DNA of 64,000 nucleotides from an uncultured Eubacteriales bacterium (GCA_902778055.1 CACYWL010000011.1:1-64000); one strand, 5' to 3'. Shown: positions 18,199 to 26,694, counted from the stretch's first letter. Translations and numbers: made by a program. The notes: a model not told the origin generated them from the sequence alone.

Positions 18199-18599
18199 GA
18201 TTATATATCCCTTTCATACCTTTTCTTCTTACCCTTGTCAGACTACAACGAGTAGAAACAGGCAAAATGGAATCAATTTCATGAAGGGATAATAACACAA
18301 TTCGCAGCTGGTGTATAGTCAGATACGATGTTATTAATTCCTCGGGAGAACTGGGATGGAAGTGCCTGCGCAGGGGCCCGGTGAACAAATGACCCAGAAT
18401 ATGGGAATTCATGGGGTTACGCACTGCACTTCTCAATTGGTTTTCCAGAATGCGTACTTGCAGAGCAAAAGAACGAACGATATTTAACAGGACTCGCCCT
18501 GATCCTCAAAGCAGGATTCTGCTTTTTACTTGTAGAATTTGTTCATAATGCTACTACCGGGAGGAGAATGCCAAATCTGCTTTGGCATGAATAGGACGC
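18199..18599. other. divergent intergenic region between restriction module and hxs operon
   Basis: No gene was found. It must hold promoters for both directions. A hairpin lies at its right end (18568-18588). I see no clear -35/-10 pair, although CATAAT near 18545 is a possible -10 for the hxs operon. Confidence 0.35.
18568..18588. repeat. perfect inverted repeat just upstream of hxsD
   Basis: ATGCCAAA (18568-18575) pairs with TTTGGCAT (18581-18588) around TCTGC. It starts two bases after GGGAGGAG and ends 11 bases before the hxsD start. It could be an operator or a hairpin that controls translation of the operon. Confidence 0.5.
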
Positions 18600-18989
18600 A
18601 TGATGAGCTACAGCCAGGAAATCAGAGTAGACAAGAGCATTTATACTTTGGATGTGCTGTTAAAAACTGCTTTCAGTTTTACAGACCAGGTTTATCTGCA
18701 TCTTGCACAGGATGAAAACTCCTGGATCATTTCATGGAAAGGGAAAGCTGAAGCATCCGTTGATGCTTCAGAATTCGAGAACGAACTCATATCGCAGCAG
18801 CTTCGTGAGAGAATTACTGAAAAAACAGCTGAGGTACGAAAGCTTCTTTTGGCACGTGCTTTTTCATCTTCCATGATAGAAATGGAAGATGATGTGCCTG
18901 CTGAAGCCGCTTCAGAAAATCCCTTCAGGAAAGAGCTGGAAGGGGAATATAATTCATCGGATGTCATGAAGGGATGGTTTGATTCATGA
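18600..18989 (+). CDS. hxsD: His-Xaa-Ser system protein HxsD
   Basis: The 129-residue protein matches the HxsD family. Its conserved core includes VDKSIYTLDVLLKTAFSFTD, a WIISW strand, and FENELISQQLRERI continuing into VRKLLLARAFSS. HxsD occurs with radical SAM proteins HxsB and HxsC and the repeat protein HxsA; by analogy with PqqD-like proteins it may present the precursor to the enzymes, which is inference. The start is one of two adjacent ATGs (18600 or 18603) with only a weak AGGA upstream. The next gene begins in its stop codon (ATGA). Confidence 0.85.
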   Translation: MMSYSQEIRVDKSIYTLDVLLKTAFSFTDQVYLHLAQDENSWIISWKGKAEASVDASEFENELISQQLRERITEKTAEVRKLLLARAFSSSMIEMEDDVPAEAASENPFRKELEGEYNSSDVMKGWFDS

Positions 18990-19216
18990 TTGTTACCTTT
19001 GATAAAATGATATACAAGGAACAAGCGATCAGAACGGCTATCCATGATTATCAGCAAATAGCCGAGATCCTTCTGAGTGTAGGGCCGTTCTGCTTTGAAT
19101 GCAGGATTGTCCAATCCATATACCCGATTGATATTACAGCTCTAGAGTTTTCAAATTATGTACTTAATCAGTCTGTTTCCATCAGAAGCGAGGATTCCAG
19201 GCATGAGATACGCTGA
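18986..19216 (+). CDS. small HxsD-like protein of the hxs operon
   Basis: The 76-residue protein overlaps the hxsD stop (ATGA) and runs 14 bp into the next gene. I see weak but suggestive similarity to HxsD: TFDKMIYKEQAIRTA against RVDKSIYTLDVLLKTA, and ALEFSNYVLNQSV against ASEFENELISQQL. It may be a second small chaperone or presenter protein. It has no membrane segment or signal peptide. Confidence 0.65.
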   Translation: MIVTFDKMIYKEQAIRTAIHDYQQIAEILLSVGPFCFECRIVQSIYPIDITALEFSNYVLNQSVSIRSEDSRHEIR

Positions 19217-20216
19217 GATCCTTGAAATCATTCTTATGGTAGCCCTTGGTGGATACTGCGGTTGGACAGACCTGAAAACCGGAATTGTCCACAATCGTGC
19301 AGTATTGGCAGGACTGCTTTTCGGCCTGGTACCACATGGAATGAATATGCTTCTTGGAGGATTACCATTTTATCCGGCATGGCTTGTTTGCATGCTCATC
19401 GCAGATTTGGCGGCAATAGGCATGTATATGGGGGAGATCTGGGCAGCCGGAGATGCCAAGTTGTTCATTTTGCTGTACTATTTATTTCCTCCGCGCCTGA
19501 TAGAAGGTGCAAATTATGCCTTCAGCATTATTCCTTTTATCTATATCTTTGTCCCAGCTTTGATCTGGCTGATGGCAGATTCAACGATTCACCTGATTAA
19601 AAGGGAACCGCGAAAAGTGACTAAAATAACAGCCAGAGATTTTGCAACCAGGTATATTACAATTCTGATTGAAACAACTGCTTTCCTTTCACTGATGCTG
19701 GTTCTGTTCCCTCAGGTTGGCATTTCCCAGCCGATTCTGCCTATGATGCTGGTGTTAGCCTATTCAATCATATGCACTCGGATCCGTATTATGAGGACAA
19801 AGCTTATTCTTGGAGGACATTTGCTGGTTTTGCTTGTGCTTTGGATCCTTAAGTTATGGGAACCGGCTTTTCCGTCCTGGGAGAATATACTTTTGTTGCT
19901 GTTGGTCATATTAACCCAGCGATACTGCGGACTATATGACTATACTAGGATACCTACATCGAACGTGAAAGAAGGAATGATTCTTTCCGCAGAAAACGTG
20001 ATAAGATTCAAAAAATCCCGGGTGCACGGACTCCCTCAGAACTTTTCTGAGCAACTTTCCTCACGCATTACCAGCGTTGAAGCGGAGGCCGTCAGGAGAT
20101 GGGAAAAATCAGTCAATGGAGAACCGTTCATTTGGATTGTCAGAAAGGTTCCTTTTGCAATGATGATTTCACTGGGGTTTGTACTATGGCTTTTGAGCAG
20201 AATATATGGGAGGTAA
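19203..20216 (+). CDS. A24 prepilin-peptidase-like membrane protein
   Basis: The 337-residue protein has about seven hydrophobic segments. It shows the two aspartate motifs of type IV prepilin peptidases: GYCGWTDLKTGIVHN near residue 18 and WAAGDAKLFILLYY near residue 80, where the usual GxGD glycine is Ala. The C-terminal part after the core is extended and ends in another TM segment. ATG 19203 is preferred, with GCGAGGA upstream and a 14-bp overlap with the previous gene. Prepilin peptidases cleave leader peptides at the membrane. In this operon its substrate might be HxsA or a partner, but no type IV pilin is present. Confidence 0.75.
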   Translation: MRYAEILEIILMVALGGYCGWTDLKTGIVHNRAVLAGLLFGLVPHGMNMLLGGLPFYPAWLVCMLIADLAAIGMYMGEIWAAGDAKLFILLYYLFPPRLIEGANYAFSIIPFIYIFVPALIWLMADSTIHLIKREPRKVTKITARDFATRYITILIETTAFLSLMLVLFPQVGISQPILPMMLVLAYSIICTRIRIMRTKLILGGHLLVLLVLWILKLWEPAFPSWENILLLLLVILTQRYCGLYDYTRIPTSNVKEGMILSAENVIRFKKSRVHGLPQNFSEQLSSRITSVEAEAVRRWEKSVNGEPFIWIVRKVPFAMMISLGFVLWLLSRIYGR

Positions 20217-20221
20217 TCAGG

Positions 20222-21097
20222 ATGCCAGGTCTGTTTTTGGACTCGGACGATGTGTGCTTATATGTTACGGAGAAATGCAATTCCAACTGCATCATGTGCC
20301 CAATGAGCTTAGACACAAGGAAACGCGGAGAGGGTATAGCGGAAGACCAGTGGGAGGCCCTTCCTGACAGAATTCCTGCGGAAGCAAAGCATCTGACAAT
20401 CACCGGAGGAGAACCCTTCCTGGATTATGAACATGTAATTCCATTTATGGAAGAGGTGAACGAAAGGTTTCAGTTTGAGGAAATTCTTGTTCTGACGAAT
20501 GGCAGAATACTGGCGCACCCGGAAGTACGCGAACAGCTTGCGAATGCTGTCACCGACCGTTATTGTTTCGCCATTCCGATCCATGCTTCGGACCCGAAAC
20601 TGCATGATGCAATCACACAGTCCCCTGGGAGCTTTTCCCAGGCTGTTCAGGGAATCCGGTTTTTATCCGAGACAAATGCCAGGATCGAAGTCAGAATCGT
20701 TGCCCACAGGATGAACGTTGAAATTCTGAATAAGGTTTTTGAGAACCTGTCAGCATCCGGACTCAGAATTGATATCATCAACCTGGTTGCGATGGAAATG
20801 ACAGGATGCGCTGCGAGGAACCGTGCAAAACTGTGGGTCAATTACAAGGATGTTGCATTGGCTGCTGAAGAGGGTGTTTCCGCCGCAATCAGACACGGAA
20901 TCAATGTTGGCTTGTATAACTTTCCGATTTGTTCTTTGCCTGAGAAGCTGTGGCCGCTGGCAAGGAACAGTATAACCCCCTACAAGGTCAGATACGGGGA
21001 AGAGTGCCAAGCATGTTTAATGCGAAGCGCATGCGGCGGAATGTTCTATTCTACATTTGAGCTGGGGCTCAACCCGGTTTATCCTTTTCTGAGGTGA
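20222..21097 (+). CDS. hxsC: His-Xaa-Ser system radical SAM protein HxsC
   Basis: The 291-residue radical SAM enzyme has a 4Fe-4S motif CNSNCIMC at residues 20-27, a SAM-binding GGEPF near residue 62, and C-terminal cysteines (CQACLMRSACGG) that could hold an auxiliary cluster. The opening VTEKCNSNCIMCPM is typical of HxsC. Start 20222 follows GGGAGG eight bases upstream, within the stop region of the previous gene. Other HxsC proteins, as I recall, have an N-terminal extension before the radical SAM core that seems absent here. It presumably modifies His or Ser residues of HxsA; the chemistry is not established. Confidence 0.85.
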   Translation: MPGLFLDSDDVCLYVTEKCNSNCIMCPMSLDTRKRGEGIAEDQWEALPDRIPAEAKHLTITGGEPFLDYEHVIPFMEEVNERFQFEEILVLTNGRILAHPEVREQLANAVTDRYCFAIPIHASDPKLHDAITQSPGSFSQAVQGIRFLSETNARIEVRIVAHRMNVEILNKVFENLSASGLRIDIINLVAMEMTGCAARNRAKLWVNYKDVALAAEEGVSAAIRHGINVGLYNFPICSLPEKLWPLARNSITPYKVRYGEECQACLMRSACGGMFYSTFELGLNPVYPFLR

Positions 21098-21102
21098 TTC
21101 GA

Positions 21103-22488
21103 ATGCTTGGACATTTTTATTTTTCACCGTTTGGTGCACAAATGCTGATAACCAATGATGCAGGGAGATTCTGCTTTCTATCAAGGGATGAGTTCAATCG
21201 CCTGGTTGACGGAAAGAATCTGCAGAACAAAGACCTTCTGGACAGGCTCACAGAAGCTGGGTTTTATTCGGAGAAACCTTTGGAAGCTTACATCAGGGAT
21301 CATTGCCATTCCGTGCGGGATGGAAACAGCTATCTTTTTGATTCAACTAATCTGTTTATCATTGCGGTAACCAATGCCTGCAATAACCGATGCGTCTACT
21401 GTCAAGCCAACGGGAATAACCAAATCAGACAGATGAGTAAGGAGGTTGCGGAACAGGCGCTGCGCAGGATTGCCGAGTGTCCGGCTGAGGATATCACGAT
21501 AGAGTTCCAGGGAGGAGAACCGCTTCTGAATTATCCGGTCATTGAATATATAGTAACCCGCTCGTCTGAACTGCTCCAGAATAAACGAGTCCATTTTACG
21601 GTAGTATCGAATCTAAGACTGATGACGGATCGGATTGCGGGGTTTTTTGAAGAGCATAAGGTGAATGTCTCGACTTCGCTTGACGGTTTCGAAGAACTGC
21701 ATAATTTGAACAGACCGGCATCAGATGGACAGGGCACTTATGAGGAAGTAATCCTCATGAGAAAAAAACTGATGGATCATCATATTTTCAGCGGAGCAAT
21801 AGAAACGACAACGAGAGAGTCGCTTGATTACCCCGAATTGATCGTGGATACCTACGTAAAAGAAGGATTCCCAATGATCTTTTTGCGCCCGCTCTCGCGC
21901 CTGGGAGCTGCAGCCAGACAATGGAATGAGATAGGTTACACCGCTGAAGAATATCTGTCGTTTTATTCCAGGGCTTTGCATCATATATTGAAATATAATT
22001 TGCAGGGATTCTCCTTCCCGGAATACGGCGCCTCCTTATTTCTTTCCAAAATGCTGCGAGGAAAATCCCCCAATTACATGGAGCTTCGCTCTCCCTGCGG
22101 AGCAGGAACGGGACAGGTTGCGATTACCGCCAATGGAAATGTTTACACTTGTGATGAAGGAAGAATGATTGCTGAGACAGGAGATGAAGCATTCTGCATT
22201 GGGAATGTATTTAAAAATGCCTATCAGGACTGGATTTCCTCACCAGTCTGCCGAGCAACAAGCGCAGCTTCCCTGCTTGATTCACTTCCCGGTTGCTGTG
22301 ACTGCGTTTACAAACCGTACTGCGGTGTTTGCCCGGTTGTCAATTATGCTCTGCATGGGAATACGACGCATGTTTCATCGGAAAGATGTAAAATAAATAA
22401 AGGAATACTGAGTATCCTTTTCGAAATAATACAAGAGGGAGATCAGGCAGTTATTTCTATATTATCGAAATGGGGTGATAACGCATGA
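21103..22488 (+). CDS. hxsB: His-Xaa-Ser system radical SAM/SPASM protein HxsB
   Basis: The 461-residue protein has an N-terminal domain of about 85 residues, then a radical SAM core with CNNRCVYC near residue 95 and FQGGEPLLNY near residue 138. A SPASM domain follows: SPCGAGTGQVAI, GNVYTCDEG, and a Cys-rich end (CCDCVYKPYCGVCPVVNY). This architecture is that of peptide-modifying maturases, and the sequence fits HxsB. ATG 21103 has GAGGTGA upstream, embedded in the hxsC stop; a GTG at 21094 is the alternative. Auxiliary clusters in SPASM domains normally take part in substrate oxidation. Confidence 0.88.
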   Translation: MLGHFYFSPFGAQMLITNDAGRFCFLSRDEFNRLVDGKNLQNKDLLDRLTEAGFYSEKPLEAYIRDHCHSVRDGNSYLFDSTNLFIIAVTNACNNRCVYCQANGNNQIRQMSKEVAEQALRRIAECPAEDITIEFQGGEPLLNYPVIEYIVTRSSELLQNKRVHFTVVSNLRLMTDRIAGFFEEHKVNVSTSLDGFEELHNLNRPASDGQGTYEEVILMRKKLMDHHIFSGAIETTTRESLDYPELIVDTYVKEGFPMIFLRPLSRLGAAARQWNEIGYTAEEYLSFYSRALHHILKYNLQGFSFPEYGASLFLSKMLRGKSPNYMELRSPCGAGTGQVAITANGNVYTCDEGRMIAETGDEAFCIGNVFKNAYQDWISSPVCRATSAASLLDSLPGCCDCVYKPYCGVCPVVNYALHGNTTHVSSERCKINKGILSILFEIIQEGDQAVISILSKWGDNA

Positions 22489-23564
22489 GACAGAGAGGAA
22501 TACCCGGATGGATGAACCGTTTGATGATGTTTTTAATTGCGTTTGCAATCAGTTTTATGTATTTTAATGCAGCTGGACAGATTGCCCTCTCTGAAGAGGT
22601 GGCTTCTACAGTTGACACACAGTTGAATTACAGCGACGGTTCGCACTATGAAGGACAGGTTCTGTTCGGCAAAATCAGGACGGGCCATGGTTCCTATTCC
22701 TGGAGTACCGGTGAAAAATATGAGGGAACATGGGATAAGGATGTTCCTTCAGGTTCCGGAAAGATGATATGGCCGGGACTCGGTGTATATGAAGGAGAAT
22801 ACATTGACGGGAAAAGGGAAGGAGAAGGCACTTTTACATGGACTTACGAAGGAGAGCCTGAGAATGGACAGCCCGTGTCATATCAAGGGCAGTGGACGGA
22901 TGATGCTGTCGGACCGAATGGTATCATGACCTTCGCAAACCTGGGGACGTACGAGGGAGAATTTTCAAAAGGAGCGAGAAACGGAAGAGGAAAATTCACC
23001 TGGCTCAATGGGGATCAATACGAAGGAGCCTGGTCCAATGACCAGATCAGTGGCCTTGGAACCTTTACAGCGGCGGATGGAACCGTTCTCGAAGGCCAGT
23101 TTACCAAGAATGCTTTGACCAAAGGAACGGCGACTTATGCCGTGGATGGAGGAAAAGCGACACGAGATATTCAGGGCGGCAGAACACAGGCAACAGTTTC
23201 GATCTCATATGATAACGGCACAACGGTTTCCGGGAAGCTTAAGGGAGACACGTTTGTAGGGAACGTGACGATCAACTACCCATCCGGAGACACCTATGTT
23301 GGGACGATAGAATTTGGTGTGAAAAACGGCAAAGGAACCTATACCTGGAAAAATGGGGCTCATTACGTCGGAGAATGGGTTTCAGATAAAATGTCCGGCA
23401 ACGGGAAGTACTATTACGGAAAAGATGAGAGCGTACTCTCTCTGAGCGGTACATTCTCACAGGGAGTACCCAATGGAACGCTGATTTATATCGCTGAAAA
23501 TAAGCTTAGATATGAAACCATCTGGAGTAACGGCAAATGTACAAGCATCAGATATAAGAGGTAG
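22485..23564 (+). CDS. MORN-repeat membrane-anchored protein
   Basis: The 359-residue protein has an N-terminal hydrophobic anchor (MMFLIAFAISFMYFNAA) and about ten MORN-type repeats (YEGQVLFGKIRTGHG, YEGTWDKDVPSGSG, YEGEYIDGKREGEG). It starts in the hxsB stop codon (ATGA) and is followed after nine bases by hxsA. MORN repeats form beta-hairpin rods that bind proteins or lipids. Here the repeats probably face the outside of the cell and could hold or display the modified HxsA protein; that role is inferred from position. Confidence 0.8.
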   Translation: MRQRGIPGWMNRLMMFLIAFAISFMYFNAAGQIALSEEVASTVDTQLNYSDGSHYEGQVLFGKIRTGHGSYSWSTGEKYEGTWDKDVPSGSGKMIWPGLGVYEGEYIDGKREGEGTFTWTYEGEPENGQPVSYQGQWTDDAVGPNGIMTFANLGTYEGEFSKGARNGRGKFTWLNGDQYEGAWSNDQISGLGTFTAADGTVLEGQFTKNALTKGTATYAVDGGKATRDIQGGRTQATVSISYDNGTTVSGKLKGDTFVGNVTINYPSGDTYVGTIEFGVKNGKGTYTWKNGAHYVGEWVSDKMSGNGKYYYGKDESVLSLSGTFSQGVPNGTLIYIAENKLRYETIWSNGKCTSIRYKR

Positions 23565-23573
23565 GTGGGAACG

Positions 23574-24332
23574 ATGGCTCAGATTTCTTTTCCCCAATTT
23601 CAGAAGAAGATTACTGACTTTTTATATGAGGAAGAAGGTTCGATACCTCGCAATAAAATCGTTACCGTCGGGACATTGATGCTTATCATGAGTGTTTTTC
23701 TCCTGAATGACGCTTTTGCGGCTCACAGATCTCACAGGTCTCACAGTTCTCATAGATCTCATAGCAGTCACAGAAGCAGCAGCCACGGCAGTCATAGCAA
23801 CCACGGAAGCCACAGCAACCACGGAAGCCACAGCAATCATGGCAGTCACAGCAATCATAGTAACGCTACTCCTGTGCCGGTTCCGGATACTGTGAAGCTT
23901 CCGTCTACCCCCAGTACTAACTCGATCGTATTTACTTCAGGCGGCAGCTCAGGGAGCACCACAGGTTTTTCTGTTGCTCCCGCCGGATCCGACCCTAATA
24001 TTATTTTGGCGAGATATGATGCGGGGGGATTAGAACCTCAAGTGACTCCGAGCCCAGTGGGATCCGCGGATGTCACGGCCTATTCCATTACATCTGGAAA
24101 CAGTATTCCTGCACTGCCTGTCAGTTCGGTTCCGAAATCTCTGGGAACCCTTCCGAAAGAAAACGGTGTGCTCCTTCCTGATCCTTCATCTCTCAGTATC
24201 CTGGAATCTGTGGACAATCAATTTAACCCATTTATTCAGGAACCGGGTGCTGCAGCTCTTTCAGACGTTTCTGCTGTTAAAAACCTTTCCTTTGGGACAA
24301 CACCCAAAAGTAACGGGACTGTGATCAAGTAA
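23574..24332 (+). CDS. hxsA: His-Xaa-Ser repeat protein HxsA, predicted modification substrate
   Basis: The 252-residue protein has a charged N-terminal segment (about 1-30), one hydrophobic segment (VTVGTLMLIMSVFLLNDAFA) ending in an AFAA-like signal peptidase site, and directly after it the His-Xaa-Ser tract. The tract starts HRSHRSHSSHRSHSSH and continues as SHGSHSNHGSHSN units to about residue 95. A Ser/Pro/Thr-rich tail of about 155 residues follows. His-Xaa-Ser repeats next to HxsB/HxsC/HxsD define the substrate of this system. ATG 23574 is chosen for its GGTGGG ribosome site; a GTG at 23565 also exists. Confidence 0.88.
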   Translation: MAQISFPQFQKKITDFLYEEEGSIPRNKIVTVGTLMLIMSVFLLNDAFAAHRSHRSHSSHRSHSSHRSSSHGSHSNHGSHSNHGSHSNHGSHSNHSNATPVPVPDTVKLPSTPSTNSIVFTSGGSSGSTTGFSVAPAGSDPNIILARYDAGGLEPQVTPSPVGSADVTAYSITSGNSIPALPVSSVPKSLGTLPKENGVLLPDPSSLSILESVDNQFNPFIQEPGAAALSDVSAVKNLSFGTTPKSNGTVIK

Positions 24333-24346
24333 CGAGGTATGTGGCC

Positions 24347-25231
24347 ATGCGTTGGGATACAGGAAAAACTCTGTCTAAACGGTTGGTTTGTTTTGCGTTG
24401 CTCATTACGGCACTTTTTTCCGTATCGAATGCTGAGTCCGGTTTTACTGATAACGCAGACGCTGTTGAAGCAGCAGCGAAATCTGTCTTTATGCTGGAAG
24501 TGTATTCTTCCTCAAAGAACCAAATAGCTGTTGGGAGCGGGTTTGTCGCGTTTGACTCCAATTTGCTGGTAACGAATTATCATGTAATTGAGGGAGGATC
24601 ATATATACTTGCTATAAGCGACGATCATGAAAGACATCTGATTCGGGAAGTATGCTGCACTGATTCGAAGAAAGACATCGCTATTTTAAGGTTCGAAGAT
24701 GACAGCCACTCTGCTCCGCTTCCTCTGGAAACAGAAAACAACCTGAAAAGGGCTCAGAAAGTTGTAGCAATTGGGAGCCCGGCTGGGCTGATGAATACTA
24801 TATCACTTGGGAATATCAGTGCTTTTTATTCGCGTGACGGCCGGGACTGGATCCAGTTTACAGCTCCCATTTCATCAGGAAGCAGCGGCGGCGCTCTGAT
24901 CAACGATGAAGGAAAAGTGATAGGAGTCACTACTGCAACCTATGCATCGGCTCAAAACGTTAATATGGCAGTAAGAATAAGAGATGTAATTGAGCTTTAC
25001 GATCGGTGGAACAAGAGGACTGTTTCAAGCCTCGGAACTGGGATCAGTGACGCTGCTGCTTATGCGGTGACTGCAAACACATCAGAAAACAGCGGAAGGG
25101 TATGGGTATCTGCGTCCGGGAAAAAGTATCATAATAATCCGAGCTGCTCCAAAATGCGTTCGCCTGTTGAAATGGATTTACTCGATGCGATTGAGAAAGG
25201 TTTTACCCCCTGCGGAAAGTGCTACAAATAG
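24347..25231 (+). CDS. secreted trypsin-like (S1C) serine protease with C-terminal Cys motif
   Basis: The 294-residue protein has a signal peptide (LVCFALLITALFSVSNA) and a chymotrypsin-fold domain. The catalytic triad is visible as NYHVIEGG (His), KKDIAIL (Asp) and SSGSSGGALI (Ser). After about residue 245 comes a small motif KYHNNPSCSKM continuing to FTPCGKCYK, a Cys/His arrangement often found at the ends of exported enzymes. GAGG lies nine bases before ATG 24347. It closes the hxs operon, 14 bp after hxsA, and could trim HxsA or related proteins outside the membrane. It lacks a PDZ domain. Confidence 0.8.
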   Translation: MRWDTGKTLSKRLVCFALLITALFSVSNAESGFTDNADAVEAAAKSVFMLEVYSSSKNQIAVGSGFVAFDSNLLVTNYHVIEGGSYILAISDDHERHLIREVCCTDSKKDIAILRFEDDSHSAPLPLETENNLKRAQKVVAIGSPAGLMNTISLGNISAFYSRDGRDWIQFTAPISSGSSGGALINDEGKVIGVTTATYASAQNVNMAVRIRDVIELYDRWNKRTVSSLGTGISDAAAYAVTANTSENSGRVWVSASGKKYHNNPSCSKMRSPVEMDLLDAIEKGFTPCGKCYK

Positions 25232-25281
25232 ACCTGGAGAGGAGTAAACATTTGGACTGGAGAGCCAGGTATTCGAGTTTA

Positions 25282-26694
25282 TTATAGCCATCCCATGTGT
25301 TCTTCATCGGTTATATACATAATAGGCGCGCCTTCTTCGCCCACCTGGAGGATGATGTACGCATCTCCGATCTGTGTTTTCTCGTTATTTCCAAGATTAG
25401 CGGCCAGCCAGTCAGTTGCTTTTTTTGTGTCTTCTCCGCTGAAAAGAAGACTGGCAGCTTTGACAAAAAAGTCCTGACTCTGTATTTCCCGGGTACCCAT
25501 TACTTCTATGCATATGATAGCGCCGTCCTTTCCACGGCTATGGACAATCAAAGAAATGCCGCTTATATTTGCTTGGAAATCGTACCAGTCATCAAAGCCG
25601 CCTTCAACAACGTTTTCAGCATCTTCATCGGTGAGGACCTTATCAAAATATACTCTTCCGGACATACTCTCCAGATAGCTGTTATTTTTCACGGTTACAG
25701 TAACGGAAGTACTGCTTTCACTTTCATCCGCTGCTGTTACGTTTATCACGGTCGTACCTGATGCTATTCCAGTGATGAGGCCATCGCTATTCACTTCAGC
25801 GATGCCTGGATCTTCGGATTCGAAGAGTAATTCCTTATAAGATGCGTCATCGGGTTCAATCGATATTGTTGGCGAAAACGATTCTCCAACCATAAGATCA
25901 GCGGAGTCCCTGTCAGCCTTAAGAGAAGATATTTTCACATCAACATTGAGGACACATTCAGCTGACAAACGCGCTCCGGACTGGAATAAAGCATTGCAGG
26001 AGATGACGGCCTCACCACCGGAAAGAGCAGATACCAGTCCGTCATGAACGGTTGCAACAGAATTATCGGATGAACTCCATTCGATAAGCGGACTAGGTTC
26101 ACCATCTGGAAGATTAACGATATTGCCATTCAGCTTCAGAGAATCTCCAGCATACAAGTGAATCTTATACTGATCAAGAACCAGACTTGCTCTGATTCGA
26201 GATTTCTGTTCATTCTGTATTGCTTCCGCTGCCATCAGCAATTCTTCATCGGACATGGAACTCAAATCGACTTCTTTGAAATCGGCAGCTTGTTTCTTGG
26301 TGCTATTATCCGATTTAATGTTAACTTCATCCAACTCTATTTTATCCCGGTGACAATTGATATTGCAGGATATGATGGTGTCATTGTGAACATCGAAGTC
26401 GATGATCCCTTTTACAGAGCGGTCATCGGACTTGTAGAATACAAGATTGTTTCGCCCTTCGTCTGCATAAAAACTGCCACTGAAATCCTGACCGTGGGAA
26501 AGATGAGCAAGTGTAGTATTATTATAAACCAGATCTACATCGTATTTGGAAAAAATAAGATTGGAGTAGAAGCGAATTACGAGTGTAACTTTATATTCTG
26601 CGTTTGCTGTAGCAACAGAACAGAATGCAGGACAGAAAATCAGTGCCATAATAACGAAGGCCACACAATACGACATGCACTTTTTCATACTCAA
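25282..26694 (-). CDS. secreted protein with two Big_2 Ig-like domains
   Basis: The 470-residue protein has a signal peptide (VAFVIMALIFCPAFCSVATA), a beta-rich N-terminal domain, a linker (SSMSDEELLMAAEAIQNEQ), and two Big_2 modules at about 170-255 (EWSSSDNSVATVHDGLVSAL) and 260-340 (LFESEDPGIAEVNSDGLITG). A C-terminal domain of about 120 residues is unassigned. No sortase signal is present, so it is probably released or bound non-covalently. It converges on the hxs operon with a 50-bp gap. The start may be TTG 26694 or ATG 26688. The Big_2 modules resemble the one in the surface protein at 10880. Confidence 0.7.
   Translation of the reverse strand: MSMKKCMSYCVAFVIMALIFCPAFCSVATANAEYKVTLVIRFYSNLIFSKYDVDLVYNNTTLAHLSHGQDFSGSFYADEGRNNLVFYKSDDRSVKGIIDFDVHNDTIISCNINCHRDKIELDEVNIKSDNSTKKQAADFKEVDLSSMSDEELLMAAEAIQNEQKSRIRASLVLDQYKIHLYAGDSLKLNGNIVNLPDGEPSPLIEWSSSDNSVATVHDGLVSALSGGEAVISCNALFQSGARLSAECVLNVDVKISSLKADRDSADLMVGESFSPTISIEPDDASYKELLFESEDPGIAEVNSDGLITGIASGTTVINVTAADESESSTSVTVTVKNNSYLESMSGRVYFDKVLTDEDAENVVEGGFDDWYDFQANISGISLIVHSRGKDGAIICIEVMGTREIQSQDFFVKAASLLFSGEDTKKATDWLAANLGNNEKTQIGDAYIILQVGEEGAPIMYITDEEHMGWL

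Noticed and set aside
18568..18594. Eight-codon leader ORF (ATG at 18568) before hxsD
   Set aside because: The GGAGGAG lies too close to the ATG for good initiation and the sequence is fully explained by the inverted repeat.
23710..23870. Short tandem DNA repeat as a non-coding element
   Set aside because: It encodes the His-Xaa-Ser tract of HxsA, and the frame is maintained throughout.
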